Notes: generated by a model from the letters alone, not told the origin. Positions 21,936 through 34,613 are shown, numbered from the stretch's first letter. The stretch is DNA of 64,000 nt from Symbiodinium natans (GCA_905221605.1 CAJNDS010002332.1:134001-198000), one strand, 5' to 3'. Made by a program: numbers and translations.

Positions 21936-22934
21936 ATGCCAGTGCCAATCAAGGTCGTTAAGATGGCGACGATGCTGGGTGTGGCAATTCTTGGAACGGT
22001 TTGTAGCCTGAGCTTTTGGGCCGACCTGATCTGCAATGAGCCGATACGGCCGTCCAAGCCGTTGATGCCGTCCGTGCCGTCAGCTTCGGAGCTTTCAGGC
22101 ATAGTGGATCACATCGGGAGTCCTCGAAAATATTTCGTTGGATTGTGCAACCGGAGCTACACAATTCCAGAGGTGTACGATGCTTTTGCAGCTCATTCAG
22201 TTGAGTGGTCGATTTTGGGGAAGACTGATCCTTGGTGGAGTGTCATTTCTGTCCCTGATTTAAAAGGAAAGGTGGACCTTCCGAAGGAACAGAAACAGCA
22301 CTTTTACGCATCTGGAAGGTTTGATCGTGACAGGATTCTTCGAGATGTACGAGCAAATGGGAGCAGGCCATTGGACAATGCTTCCATTTCAGTGTTGGAT
22401 TTTGGCTGTGGGGTCGGGCGCTTGGGAATGGCCTTCGCATGGAAATTTGCGGACGTGACCTGCGTGGACCAAAGCGTCTTTCATCTGCAAATCGCACAGA
22501 AAGAGTGGCAGATTCAGAACAAGCGCGCGAAAGACGACCGCACTCCGAAGGGGCAGCTCAATCTGAAGGTGTCTGGGCCCGATTTGCTTGCTGCTGTGGC
22601 TGGGAAAAGGTTCGACTTTGTGTATTCGATGATTGTTTTTCAACATATGATTCCACCTCTGCAAATTGTCTACTTGGAGCAAATGTGTGACATATTGAAA
22701 CCTGGAGGGCAAGGATGGGTTCACATTCCCACCATGATACCGGTGGGCTTGGCATTGACACCTTGTGACGTGCGCCGCTCCATGAGAACAGGAGGAATCC
22801 AAATGTATAATACTCCGAAGGATCTTCTCGAAGGAAGTTTCAGATCACGAGGCTGCAATGTCACAGTGCTTGAACGAGGCAATGCCTATATCAATCCGGG
22901 CAGTACTGCGGGCATCATCTTCTTCAATAAGTAG
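21936..22934 (+). CDS. Membrane-anchored SAM-dependent methyltransferase (class I)
   Basis: An uninterrupted 332-residue frame runs from ATG (MPVPIKVVKMATMLGVAILG) to TAG. Residues 10-32 form a hydrophobic segment, probably an uncleaved signal anchor, with the catalytic part after it. The class I fold is shown by motif I VLDFGCGVGRLG (153-164), the acidic residue of VTCVDQS (D178, ribose contact), FDFVYSMIVFQHM (226-238) and ILKPGG (253-258), all in the order of the Methyltransf_11/25-type families. Between anchor and fold is a linker with an aromatic-rich segment (KTDPWWSV). The frame opens earlier (21849), but only at TTG, so 21936 is chosen. There are no introns, which in dinoflagellates can indicate a retroposed copy. 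The substrate cannot be told. I am confident of the fold and not of the role. Confidence 0.85.
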   Translation: MPVPIKVVKMATMLGVAILGTVCSLSFWADLICNEPIRPSKPLMPSVPSASELSGIVDHIGSPRKYFVGLCNRSYTIPEVYDAFAAHSVEWSILGKTDPWWSVISVPDLKGKVDLPKEQKQHFYASGRFDRDRILRDVRANGSRPLDNASISVLDFGCGVGRLGMAFAWKFADVTCVDQSVFHLQIAQKEWQIQNKRAKDDRTPKGQLNLKVSGPDLLAAVAGKRFDFVYSMIVFQHMIPPLQIVYLEQMCDILKPGGQGWVHIPTMIPVGLALTPCDVRRSMRTGGIQMYNTPKDLLEGSFRSRGCNVTVLERGNAYINPGSTAGIIFFNK

Positions 22935-25900
22935 AACCGCATCAGTACATGTCTTTCATGAGTTGGCCGACCAAGGGTCTGGTCTTTCTGGTTTGGTCTG
23001 CTCACCAGGCTGGTGAACAACCTGTGAGTTGGAGGTTCTTGGACACCCGGTCCCAAAGGGACGCAGTTTCCCCTAATTCAACACGGTTTAGGATATCCCG
23101 CCGGGCACACACGCTCACTGAGACAGAGCAAGCAGGATGCCGGAAAGTGTGGTTCAAAGATGAGACAGGGGTTCAGGGTTTCGAGGTTGGGGTTGAGGGG
23201 TTGAGGGTTTGGGGTTTCCACTTTCCACACAAGCCATACACACCCGAAAGTGCTATCTCTTGTCCTAACAGGCTGAAACTACATGCTCCATAGCAAGGTA
23301 GCATTGCAATAGCGCTTGTGAGCTCACCCGCCTCACCTCTACCTGCTCAGCCTCCGGTACAGGGTTTAGGGGTATTTTGCGGTGGTGAGCATGCTGAGGG
23401 TAGGGATGAGAGGTTATAGGGCTTATAGATAGCCTCGAGTTTAGGAACGTTTGTGCTCGGAGGACGGGGGACTACGTCTTTTTGTTAGGGTTTAGGGCTG
23501 AGGGGTTTAGGGCATAGGAAATGGGAACGAACCGATTGGGATTGGGGAGATACGTGCTTTAGGCAGGGCCGTTGGTCATAACAAGAGCAGCGTTCATCGA
23601 ACAAATTCTCTTAGTTGGTTGGAAGCAGTGCTTTCAGTTGAGGGCCTTGCGTTGTGGCTGGTGCTGAGCCATGTTGGGGCGGGATGACAGCACTGACAGC
23701 CCGCTAGGATCTGCCTCCAAAGTAGTCCCCTGTGATATGTAACGGCGTGGATGTCCAATAGCACAACTCCCGTTGATTCAGACTTCGTGGTCGGACCGTC
23801 TGCAACATGTAACATGAAACGATGGACCGCTCAGGGAAGACGCCAGGAGCAGCGCTGAACACAGGTGCAACAGCGAATCATGAGGAGGTGTTGCCTAGAG
23901 AATGCCAAACCCTACACCCTCAAGTGGCAAACGATGTAAACATTGCAACGGACTCAATATCTTTGGCAGATGCCAGAGCTAGACAAAGAGGTTCAACTCG
24001 TTCATGTTCCGGCTGGCGCGACTGTCGCAGCCACACGCGCAAGTGCCGAGCCAACAAATAGCTCAGCGCGCGGCATGAACCAACAACCCAAGCCTCAAGA
24101 AGAAGTGTTCAATGAACGCTGCTTTTGCTATGATCAGATTAGCCTCGGGCCATCCAATCAAATTTACAGATGACTGTGTCCGACTGACGACAAACGCTGC
24201 GCGGTTTCGGTTTTGCATTGGCGCTGCGTGCATCTTTGCTTTGGAACCCTTCGCCCGCGATGGCATAGCTTCCTATGCAGCCGGCCCTCTTTTAAGCGCC
24301 GTAGCTGCCTGACCCTTCAATTCTGCAACTGGTTTCGCACGACCACGTTCAGCCTGTAAATGCTGCAAGATGACAGTCGTTAACAAATACCCGGTATTGA
24401 AAAGGCACCAGACAGCACCCAAAGGCCACGTCCCGAAGGTGAGGATTGTAGTCCGCTTTCTTGTGTTATTGATGACATCATTGCGCTTAGTTGTTCTTCA
24501 TCTTCATCTTCATCATTCCTACTTGCAGGCCACGGTGGGGGGTGGAGGAGGCGGTGGAGGGGCCGCAAGGCTACAGCAAGGGTGCCAGGGTGGAGGTGGG
24601 GCGATCTTCGGCTGCGCGGGACCCGTTCCAGGCAAGAAACATCGGAGAACAAAAGCAAAAGGGACGCGGGGCATCAGGCATCAACCTGGGGGCTTCCGAG
24701 AGCGGGACTAGGTGGTACCTGAGAATGCTCCCCAAACTCCTACGACCCGAGGCCTCGCCGGACACTTGCATTCTCAACTATTGCTCGTCAGGCCAGTGGG
24801 GACCTTGACATCCGAAGATCCACTGCAGCAACTTACCTCGCAACTTGCATGGTCCTGTTCCAGGAGCTCTTCGAATACGTACAAAATGTAAAAGCGCGTG
24901 ATGACGCATGTCTCTGGGGATATTAGGTCCGCCATGTGGAGGAGTGCCCGAGTGCTTCCAGCTGTTGCACGGACACACCATCAATGTGGCATCCACTCGC
25001 TGGAAGCTTGTTACAAGTGCGTGAAATGCAACAAAGGTTTGGCGCGTCCCTGCTTGTTGAAAAAACCTTAGGCGCCTCACGAAAACTTGTGAACTGATTG
25101 CAGACTACTTCGCGCCGACCATGGCCGCAGTCACAAAGATGCTGTTCTGGGCGTCCAATGATCTGCCCTGCAGGGCTTCTGCATCCCGCGTCGCGCAGAC
25201 CTGTTTCACTGACATCGCCTAAAATCCGGGTGTCCTGTGGGTCATCATACGCATACCCCATACCCTAGTCTGCGTTTCCCCTTGCAGCCCTGCAAGTGTC
25301 GGCCTGAAGCCTCCGCAGGGGGGCCTTTATGAAGCGGCCCCCCCCCCCAAACAGTAAGACTCCCCTTGTAATAGTCAGGGAGCCTCCCAATAAGTACCCC
25401 CCGAATTTCGGAAACCCCGATTTCGCGGTTCTTCGGCTCAAGGAAGCTTTTCGGGCGTCCTTCTAAAAGTCTGGAGAGCCGGGAGCCGCAGGTCACCGGG
25501 TTCCGTCGGCAACGTGGCAACGCGTTGGCTCTTTGAACCGCCAGCTTGCCACAAGAACTTGCGCAGGAGGTCACAGTGGGCGATTAGATCTTGGGCCATT
25601 GCTTTTTGATTCAGAGTTGGTCCGAAAGGTATGACAGGTATGAAACATGTAATTCTCAGCAAGGCTGCGCACTTGAAGCCACCATCATATCCTAGACACA
25701 AGGCAGAAGAAACCTTAAGGCCATTGCAAGCTCATGCAGACGGTGGGACCCCAAACTCCAACCACCGAAAACTAGCAAGAACGGACACCCCGAGGCACGA
25801 TGTCCAACAACGAAATGTTCGATTGGAAGAGAAGCTTGCAGCCAGCCGGGGTCCCAAATGGTTGAGTTCAGGGCTTGGGGGTTTAGAGATGCCGGGGCCC

Positions 25901-26432
25901 CAACCCCAGAATGTGTTATTTTTCGACCCGGGGTTCAAGGGCTTCAAGGGCAAGCATCAAGCCTTTGACGCCCCGAGACTTGTTTTCGGAAAGGAGATCA
26001 CCACGAGACTTCCTCGCAAGGATCGTGCAATGTACCCTCTCACATGCTACCACCTGGGATCCCAGCTTCGAAAGCTGTCCTTGGCACATCGCACCTGCCT
26101 AAGTTGCCTAAGCTTTCCATGAGGTCCAGCGCAGCAGCTGGAACGAGCTCTTGGAAAAGGTGCCAGAGCCGAAGCAGACTCAAAGTCAGCTCCAAACCGT
26201 CATACTCACTTGTCATACCCGATCGTCTCCTCCCTGCTGCTGAAAACCCTTCAGGCCTACAAATGACCTCGAACTCAGGTGAACTCAGGCCTCCGAAAAG
26301 AGGGCACGTGACCAAGCCATGCCTAGAAATTCAATTAAGCGTTCGGGGGATTGCTCTTGTAAGGGACCTCCGAACCTCCTGGAGATGCTTTGCCTCCTCA
26401 AGTCGACAAAGCATGGACCTGACAGGTGCAGG
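22935..26432. other. Mostly unrecognised; telomere-like and G-rich words
   Basis: Telomere-like degenerate words lie at 23170-23220 and 23361-23520 (GGGTTTAGGG, GGGGTTTAGGGC). A G-rich tract is at 24535-24565 and a poly-C run at 25338-25350. No frame matches a family I know. ATG-initiated frames at 24112 and 24370 are short and unconvincing. Confidence 0.4.
23160..23525 (+). repeat. Interstitial telomere-like words
   Basis: The tract has GGTTGGGGTTGAGGGGTTGAGGGTTTGGGG near 23180-23216 in pieces. Further copies are GGGTTTAGGGG at 23360 and TTAGGGTTTAGGGCTGAGG at 23487. They are degenerate TTTAGGG relatives and are not a continuous array. Confidence 0.5.
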
Positions 26433-26640
26433 TGAAAAACACCTTCATTCATTTCCTCCACGCCATCGACTCATCGGATGAGGAGTGTGGGCCGTCTCTG
26501 TTCAACTTATCTCCACCGTGTTGTACCTTTTTTCTCATTTTCCGAGGGTTGTTTTTGTCACAGTGCCAGGAGCCAGACGAGGAATTCATGTGGGGAGCCC
26601 AGTGTTGCAGATTCTGTTGCAACGAAAGAGCTTGGAGGTA
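26433..26640 (+). CDS. Possible exons carrying VKNTFIHF motif
   Basis: After an acceptor-like GACAGGTGCAG, the sequence reads VKNTFIHFLHAIDSSDEE. VKNTFI followed by an acidic or Ser-rich stretch is a short motif I recall from many dinoflagellate proteins of otherwise different kinds. A pyrimidine-rich tract and CAG (about 26563) precede a second stretch reading CQEPDEEFMWGAQCCRFCCNERAW, which ends at a good donor (GAG|GTAAGG, 26637). The intervening donor could not be fixed, as no GT gives a clean in-frame join. This is probably part of a gene or pseudogene whose other exons I cannot find. Confidence 0.35.
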
Positions 26641-27023
26641 AGGACTCAATGTTAAGGCTATAATGTCAGACTGTGGTTAGAGCGGTTCCTCTTGCACCCA
26701 GCCGTTTCCCCCAGTCCTTTGAGAATGCTGAGACATGCGCGGGAAGCCCTTCAAAGCCTTCGAGAAGCCCATCGAAGCCCCCAAACCTCAGCCCCAGAAC
26801 GTTGAAATGCCGGAAGCCTGATCCGTTTGGCTCCGCGCGATTCAAGAGTCTGCAAAGTCCTGAAGTCCCAGCCGTGGTCCAGACGTTCGCGACCCCCCAC
26901 AGCTCTCAGGCTTCCCTCGGCGCTTAGGAGGACGGCGTCCGATCCAGGAAAGTTTGTGGCACGCCTGCATTGTTTCTGAGAACCCTTTTGGAGTTTTGGG
27001 GGGCGGGTTTTGGGGAAGGACAG
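26641..27023. other. No recognisable gene
   Basis: Proline-rich short frames only (AAGCCC / GAAGCCC words). Nothing identifiable. Confidence 0.4.
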
Positions 27024-27323
27024 CTAGGTGCTCTTCCCCATGCTTGGTGTGTTGGTGGATTTTGAGCCAGCTCTGCACTCCTTCCTGATATCCCGGGTCT
27101 CCTCGACCGGCTGTCTCTTACCCTCTACCCCTAGAGCATTCCGCAGAGTCTCCCTGGAGTTAGGAGAGCGTTGCATGACAATCCCACAGCATTCCATCGA
27201 ATACCCCTGGGCAAATGCAATCATTCCCACTTTGCATTTTGAGCAGACTCCCCCAAACATGAAACGAATAGGTTTTCTCCATATGCACGATTTGCAGACC
27301 ACGTATCCATTACATTCAACCAT
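27024..27323 (-). CDS. Small Cys-rich hypothetical protein (two CxxC)
   Basis: A 99-codon minus-strand frame starts at a true ATG (27321-27323) and ends in TAG. It begins MVECNGYVVCKSCIWRKP. Cysteines at residues 4, 10, 13, 27, 30, 45 and 46 include CKSC and CSKC, a spacing that would suit a zinc ribbon or a small treble-clef-like site. The second half is charged and low in hydrophobics (EGKRQPVEETRDIRKEC). The frame is open about 28 codons further upstream but has no other ATG. I do not recognise the family. It could be an exon of a larger zinc-binding protein. Confidence 0.35.
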   Translation of the reverse strand: MVECNGYVVCKSCIWRKPIRFMFGGVCSKCKVGMIAFAQGYSMECCGIVMQRSPNSRETLRNALGVEGKRQPVEETRDIRKECRAGSKSTNTPSMGKST

Positions 27324-30300
27324 TACAACATGAAGCCGTTTCTTTGAGGGAAGGGTTAGGGGCTTTAAGCCATTTAGCCCTGCAGGGGAAGCATTTCGAT
27401 GGTGGATGATGGCTTAAGTAAGGTTTAGCTTCGTTCTGTAACTTTGATGGTTCCATTGTTCCATTGTGAGTAGGTCAGAGGAGCCCCACAGGCAGTTTGG
27501 AACATGTTCCGAGTCCCAAATCCCAAGCCCGAGCCCTGAATCTCAAGCTGTTCAACCATCCTAAGTGCCACCTTAATCCAGTCCCAAAAGCCCCGAACCC
27601 TGCAGCTGTTTGGATTTCGGGGAGCGGAGTTCAGGGATGATCTTCTTGAAGGTCCACGCCTGCCGAAGTTCGGGAGGCATATTTGTTTGCCTTGTAAGTT
27701 TGAAAGCATTTCAGGGTCGGGAGTGAGCATCCACGAGAGCGGCTCAGGCTCCCGCTGATGTTGGCGATGCCTCCACGAAGGCCTCATTGAGAGGACGAGT
27801 TAGCAGAAAAGAGAACACACCCCCTCTGGCCCCGTACTAAGCAACACGACTTGCCTTCCTCAAGCCCAACTCCAAGCCCGAATGACTCAAATGATTCTCC
27901 CATGTTCAGCAGCAGGGCAAAGGACTACCGGTCCAGGGGCCCGAAAGGTTCGGATTCTCGCACCAGGTTGCAAGTGAGGTGATGCGGCTATGAGATCCAA
28001 CTCATCAAGTCTACTTAGCAATGGAGGCGGGTGGAGGAGAGTCCTCACGTAAGCGATGAGAGTCCTCACGTAAGCGATATCCATCGCGGTTCAGGGTTTC
28101 CTGGCACGGGATGCTCAGGGACTGGAAGTCTGAAACCCTGGAACCCCCAGCCGAATCCCTTGCACCGTAAGCGGCCTCAACTCCTTGAAGTCAGCGCTTG
28201 CAGGCTCCCTCCTCGCTCGCAAGCTCCACGCATGCCTCAGGCACGTTAGGGATTCCTGAGTACAGGTTTAGTGGCCTGCTCGGGCCTTTTTCTTGTGTGC
28301 CCAAGGCAGGCCAAACAGGCACTGGAGGTTTACGGAGGTTCAGGGTTCGGAAGAGTCCCTGCTGAGGAGGAATTGAGGGGCTTCACAGGCCGAGACCTCT
28401 TGAATGGATGAGGTCTCCTGAAATTGTCTAGAGAATTATGCATCTAGAGGTCGAAAAAAGGTTCAAGAGAGGGCCCTCAAGAACTCGAAGCCTTTTTAGG
28501 CATTGCATCCAAGCTTCCCCGGGCCGTGGGGTTGTGCTTTCACAATTACCACTGCAAGTTTTCAGTCTGTAGGAAGCTTTAAGAATTTGTTGCATAGTCA
28601 TCATGCAGATCCTAAGCAGTCGCAACTTGCAGTCTGTCTTTGCAGATGGAGGTGCAGTCTCTGTGGCCTAGGGTCTTGGATCAAGGGGTCGCATGCCGGT
28701 GCGCCTTTGCCCCTTCCTCTCTACCAGCTTCTCAGTCTGCTCTCTTGTCCAGCCATGTCCAGCCATGTCCAGCCTCGCTGCATCGACTCTTTTTCGTCAG
28801 CTTTGGTTTTGCTGTGGTTTTCTTGGCTGCTGCCTACTTACCTCACCTTCTCTGCACAAACTCTGCGCAGGCGCCTGAATGATGTTTTAAAGGTTGGGAC
28901 TCGCAACAGCCCGCGACACATTAAAGGTCTTTGGACCTACGGCCGTACATGGCCAACTGAGTAGCTTGCCGCTCCCTTTGTGCTCCTTCGTTACGCGGCA
29001 AGGCAGCATCCACAAGCAGCCACCGGGCACACTCAGAAAACTAGCTCGCCACGTTTCCCTACCGGTGTGTGGGGGTGGTGCAAGCTTTGGATTGCCCGAT
29101 CCTGGCCAATTGCAATGATTTTTTGGGGTCTTCTGGAACGGGTGCATTCCACGCGTCGCTTCCCTGTGCAGAGGGCTGGATGTGAATTCTCAGCCGGTGC
29201 TTTCGCCAGAGCCACGAGAGCCCTGCGAGCTTTTCTTCGGGATGGTTGCAGGCATCGTGCAGTTGTCTAAACCAACACTTTGTCGCCTCCGAGACTGGGG
29301 TTAGGGCGGGGAGAAGGAAGGGGGGGGAAATGGTTGGGGAGGGTAGTCTTGATTCAGCCCTCGTCCGTCAGGTTACGTCACACCCGCTGATGGGACTGAC
29401 GAGAGGCCGGTCGTTGGCAGAGGTCCTGGCTGGGGGGTTTTGCCATCGGTTTGAGGGGTTTGCCATCGATTTGAGTGCGGGTTTTCTTAGTACTTTACAT
29501 GCTCCTGTGCGTGTTTTAGGTGTAGCTTTTGCAGGTTGGACCGTTTACGTTGTTGATCCTGACCTTCTTTGTGTGGACTCTACCTCCAATGCACAAAGTT
29601 CCAAAGTGAGGTAAAGCGACAAAGTTCTTATTTGACAAGAACTTGATTGCAGAATTGTGGTCCCTACACAGCTACTCGGCTTGCCATGCGCAGGCGCAAT
29701 CACACACTGGGTCTTTGCCGACCCTGCGGTTACTTCATCATGAAGGAGCTGCGGATGTCCAGCTTGGTATTGGCGCTCCTTGTGCAGCCCTTGTGCAGCC
29801 CTTGTGCAGCCCTTGTGCAGCCTGCAGGAGGATGGCTGTCGGCGAGGCAGCGACTGTGACTACTGCCATTTGTGCACTGAGGAGGTGGGGGGGGGGCATC
29901 AGCCGACGTATGATGATGGAAGTTAGGTCGCAGCCTTTCATCAAGAGGTCCTCTGGTCAAGCCCGAGATCTGTAAAGGTGTCCCCATCCCAGGACTCCGA
30001 ACCCTGAACAGCCCTGGGCTTGGAGCCTCACAGGACGTCAAAGCGCGCAAGAAGCGCAACAAGCACAAGGCTCGCTCGGAGAAGCGGGCCGCTGCGTGGG
30101 GCGGCCAAGGGATGGGGGAGGAGTGGGGAGGCTTCTTGTGGGTTCAAGTCATCTGGCCTGAGATGTTACGTGTGCACTCAGTCTGAAACAGAGGCCCCGG
30201 ATCCCCAAGCACACCCCAAAAAACCCCAGATTCCTCAGCCTTTCGCTGGGCTCTCGTTTGCCTATCTTCCAGGCATCGGTTTTGGTTCTGCAGGACAGGG

Positions 30301-33300
30301 CCCGCTCAAGAGTCCCGAGTAAAGACTCATTACACAGCCACTCCACCCTGAACTTTTCCCTGAACGACTTGCGGACTTTCTGGACCCGGTTGTCAAGGTG
30401 CATCGCCAGAGCTGCGGCTCGTGCCCACGAACTCCTTCAGGACCGGGCCGCTGGGAGTTCGTTCGCATACTCTGAACTTGACGCCAACTGGCCCAGTGGT
30501 GCAAGGAGAGCGAGAGTCTGGACGAGCCGCACCCACAGCAGAAGGGCGGATCGTTTCGAGCTTCACGGTGCTTCCAGACAGCAAAGTTTGTCCAAGAGTT
30601 CGTGCGACAATTTACGAAGTTGAGGGCTGACATGCTGTTCTCAGGCCTGGGAATCTCAGTCTTGAGGCATGAAAGGCATGAAATCATGAGGTTGTCAGGA
30701 GGTGTGCATGTATACCGAACTTGTTACCGGATACTCTCAGGCGCCAATCCAAAATCTGAACCAGACCGGAAGTCCAACCCCTCAACCTAACACAACCACA
30801 AAAACCCCCCCAGAATTGTAAGATGTTTTGTTCCGAATCCGCCGAGAGCTCAGGCCGTAAGCCCTTGGCCAGACCTCACCACGAACTCTCCAGGTGGGGT
30901 TTGGGCTTTCTGCGTTCCGGAAGATCGGGTTCAGGGCACAAGCTTGGCGACGGTGATTGCAAGGAGGGGAGGGCTTCTCAACAAATAGGCTCGCCTGGCC
31001 TTTGGTGCACCTGCGCCGACACTTCTGATCGTCATGAAGTCATCTAATGTCACCTTTCTTTCTCCTTTTTGCTGCCTCTCAACTTCTTCATCCGTTCCAT
31101 TCTGTTTCAGGCCTTTTCTGTCCCAGGCAGTGCACTGGGTCAGAACCATGTCTTTTTGGGCTCACGCTGGCTTATTGCAAGTCCTGGCTTACTGCAAGTC
31201 CTAGGGACCATGTAAGAGCAAGAGCCTTATTGAATCCAAAGCAAGCGTGGCGGCGCTCGTTTTCGAGCCACGAGGTGGAGTCTTTTTACAGGTTCCCAAA
31301 CTTTCCCAAGGTTGCTAGAAGCTGGCAGCTTCAACCCCAACAAGTAAACCCGAAGCCCAACCCCAGCATACAACCCTCAGCCCGAAGCGCAAAAAGCGCA
31401 AAAAGAAACTCTCAAGATCCCATGTTCCTTCCGCCCAGCCTTGTTCGAGGCTTCTGGGGAGAGCTCGACTTAGGGTTCTCACCGCTGCCGCACGCAGAAG
31501 TCCATGGCAGTCCAGCGACTTGCCCCTTAGTTTCGCTTGACCGCCTCCCACCACCCCTCTGATGTTTTCAAGAGACGGCGCCTTCGGGTCTCGGTGAAGC
31601 CTCCGCGTTCCCCAGAGTTTTCGTGGAAGCCACGCATTCCGGTCATTTCTGAACATCCTCCAAGTCGATTCGAGAGGCGTAGGCGTTGCAGGCGAAGGTT
31701 TGGGGTTTGGGCATGTTAAGGTTTTTCGGCTGAATCCACCGCAGGTTTTTTGGAACATCTTGGACCCCTAAACCCGAAGCTGCAGGGGCGGGTTACGTAA
31801 TGTGACGCAATGCGCGCCAGGCTTTCTTAAGTCGAGGAAAAGTCAGATACCGAAGTTTGTGCAGATGACTTGGAGGAGAGCCGCTCAGTGGCATCCGCGC
31901 CCTCGTACTGGTAGCTTTGTAGAGCTCTTGCTCTGTTCCAGCTCTCGCCACTCCCTGTAACGTAGTGATCCGTAGAGGGGCAGTTCAGTTCAGTTCAGTT
32001 CAGTGTAGTGTCGATAGTGGAGGTCAAATGAGTTAAATGCAGGGCCCAGCAACTTTGGGGGAAGAGCAACCCAAATGCTGACAGAGTGCGCGGGTAGTTC
32101 GAAGAGGAGTGGGCGCTTTAGTTGCAGAAGCTTGTGTGGAATGGCTGCTTTCTCTGACATGCAGACCGCGTTTTGCTTTTAAGAGTGAATGTAGACTCTG
32201 TCGACACTGATGTGGTGATGGGGCGGAGCCCAGCTTCTCGTATCTACTACTCATTTTTGTCAACAAAGATTTAGCAAGGGTGATGGTTGAAAAGGTTTGT
32301 GAAAGACATGGAAGGACCCTGAACGAATTTGCCAGGTTAGGTTGGCTCTAGATGGTTCCGAGGATCCGGGCAGGGCTTTTGAGAATTCAATTTCACCGGG
32401 CTGTTTCTATTTGAGAGAGGAACTCCGAGGAAGGATGATTGACAAGTCACGGTTGTGCCACTCCCTGCACGTTTTTGTTTGGGTGCTTGTCAAACCATGA
32501 GCCTGTCATTTCTCTGAGAAAGCTCCAGCTTGTGGATCAGCAGCACGTTTGCTGCCTGTAAGTGCATGACACCCAGGTCTCCAGGGCTCCGAGCCCCCTC
32601 AAGCTTGCAACTGCAACAATAACACCCGTCACGGTCTTCTGTTCAGCGTCTTGCGCTCACCGGATGCCCAGACCCTAATCGACCCCGCTCCCCAAGAGGT
32701 GCAAAACCTGATGCTGCGGCGCAACATGTGCGAGCCTTTCTTACTAAGAGACCCTATATTTTCTGCCCTAGAGAGACCTCAACACCCTGGAGGCCTCGAT
32801 GCCAAGTTGCCACACTTAGTGAGAGTTAGATCTCCAAGCGATCCGCAGGATGTTGTTTTGTTCGATGTGGCAGCCTGTCATGGCTGCAGGGTTTTGGGCC
32901 CTAGGGTCTAGGGTGGCGTGGTATTCGTTGTAGCTGTTCAGGGGCCACATCGGTATCACTCCCAAAATAGCACGAGCTCTTAGACCACCCTTCCTCTTTA
33001 GACTTGAAGCATCAAAGCATCCGAGCCCGGGTCCTGCGCTCGCTTGGGGTTGTTTCCCCCACCTGAAGCTGAGATCTTCGGGTCCGGGGAGCTTTCGGCG
33101 GTGGGAGCAGCGCGGCGGATCCCAAACTAATCCTCAAAGATCCGAGCAGTGCCGTAAAAGGAAGTCCATGATTATCCATCGCAAAAAATCTTGACCTAGT
33201 TCCGCAGAGGTGAACCCTAGGTGATGCGCACGCCAAGCATGCAAGTACAAGCCATCCTCATTCACCCTATACTGCTTGCATTTGAAGCCCCGACTGCTGA

Positions 33301-34568
33301 ATCCAAGCCCGAGATTCCAATGGCATCCCTGCGCCAGCTCGCATCTTGGGCATTGGCAACGTCTGACCCCGGAGGGGCAGTGGAAAACATCTTTCCGCCT
33401 TCAGCACCTGCGCAGTCTTCTGCGTAGGCTTGAGGTCTTGGTACCTTGCCTTGAACAGCCTTGCTGCCCTAATGCTACTGAGTACTGTAGGATCCAGAGT
33501 TTGGGAAAGCGAGCTTTCTGCTTCTATCTGCCGTAGCAGCGGGGGCCAAGTGAACCATGATTGCTTGTTACTTTCAGCCCCTCATGCGCCCCTCCACACT
33601 TAACGCGAAGAGCTACTTTGGCTCATCGCCCCCTCTCCTTACCTCATGTGGCATTGACCTCATCTTCGCTTTCGTTGGCCCTGATAGTGGTGAATATTGG
33701 GTTGGATCGGCGGCCTGCGTTCAAGGAGATACCTTGCACAAATGCCGGGAAAGGCTCACCATGTGCCCCCGGAGATTAATCACAATCTGCGCAGGTTGCA
33801 AAACAGCCGTCCCATTCTTGCCACTCCTTCCAAGAGATGCTGCCCATGGCTGCCCCGTAGCCGTAGCCTTCACGCCCCAAGTTTCGGGAACTGTGTGTGC
33901 CTGGAACCCTGAAGCCCGAGGCACACTGCAGGAACCCTCCATCATTTGAGGGAGGTGGCGCCTTTTCCAACTTTTTGAGACGGCATACCACGCCTGGCCC
34001 ATGTCAGCACGTGGGCGCCTGCGTCTTTGGACCTTGGACCCTGTACTAGGCGGCCATCGGGATTTCGATTTCAGGCTGAAGGGTCTTCTAGAGTGCTTCG
34101 GGCCGACGGTTTGGGGAGTTCGAGTCGCAGTGAAGGGCCTTAGCAGAAAGGCCGAGAGGAACGTTCTGAAAGATGCAGCAGCCGGCCCGCGATTTGCATT
34201 TGGATGCATGAGCATGCTGAGTCTTATCTCCGAAGTCTGCGGCAACCCGGCAGAACTCGAATCCCTAAACTTCAAAGTAACACCCTTGCAACACTCTTAT
34301 TTCTAAAGACCGCGCTCCAAGTCCTCGCCTCTGAACCCCTTAACTGAGAAAACTCCCTCGGGTTTTTAGGGGCCCCCAAACACTAGGATCCCCTCACAAA
34401 ATAGTAGAAACACACAAAATACACTCAGGGGAGACAGGTGATACTGCTGATGCCAATAATGTGCCCCACATTTCGAAACCCCATACTGCCTGCATACAAA
34501 TCACATTCGGCAGGCTCTGGATGAGCCCTGACTTTTCAGGTGGACTAGAACATGTTACCACAATATTA
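27324..34568. other. Long stretch without a recognisable gene
   Basis: It contains only short tandem duplications: a 20-bp GAGTCCTCACGTAAGCGAT(G/A) pair at 28039-28078, CCAGCCATGT three times near 28750, CTTGTGCAGCC four times at 29779-29823, and TTCAG four times near 31985. ATG-initiated frames at 33557-33949 (130 codons) and 34001-34306 (101 codons) have plausible composition but no known motif. Words such as GAACCCTGAAGCCC are unusually frequent. Confidence 0.4.
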
Positions 34569-34613
34569 TGTGTGTGTATGTATGTGTATATATATATATA
34601 CATATTTTTTTTT
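34569..34613. repeat. GT/AT microsatellite
   Basis: GTGTGTATGTATGTGTATAT runs into (TA)n and then a T-run. Confidence 0.9.

Noticed and set aside
25434-25441. GGCTCAAG as a second spliced-leader relic
   Set aside because: Only eight bases match, preceded by CTTC rather than TTTT, and no gene lies downstream.
34105-34125. GAGTTCGAGTCGCAGT as a tRNA B box
   Set aside because: No matching acceptor stem or A box lies within 100 bp on either strand.
33557-34306. Two consecutive ATG frames of 130 and 101 codons
   Set aside because: No family, no splice evidence and no codon bias. They are recorded only in the region note.
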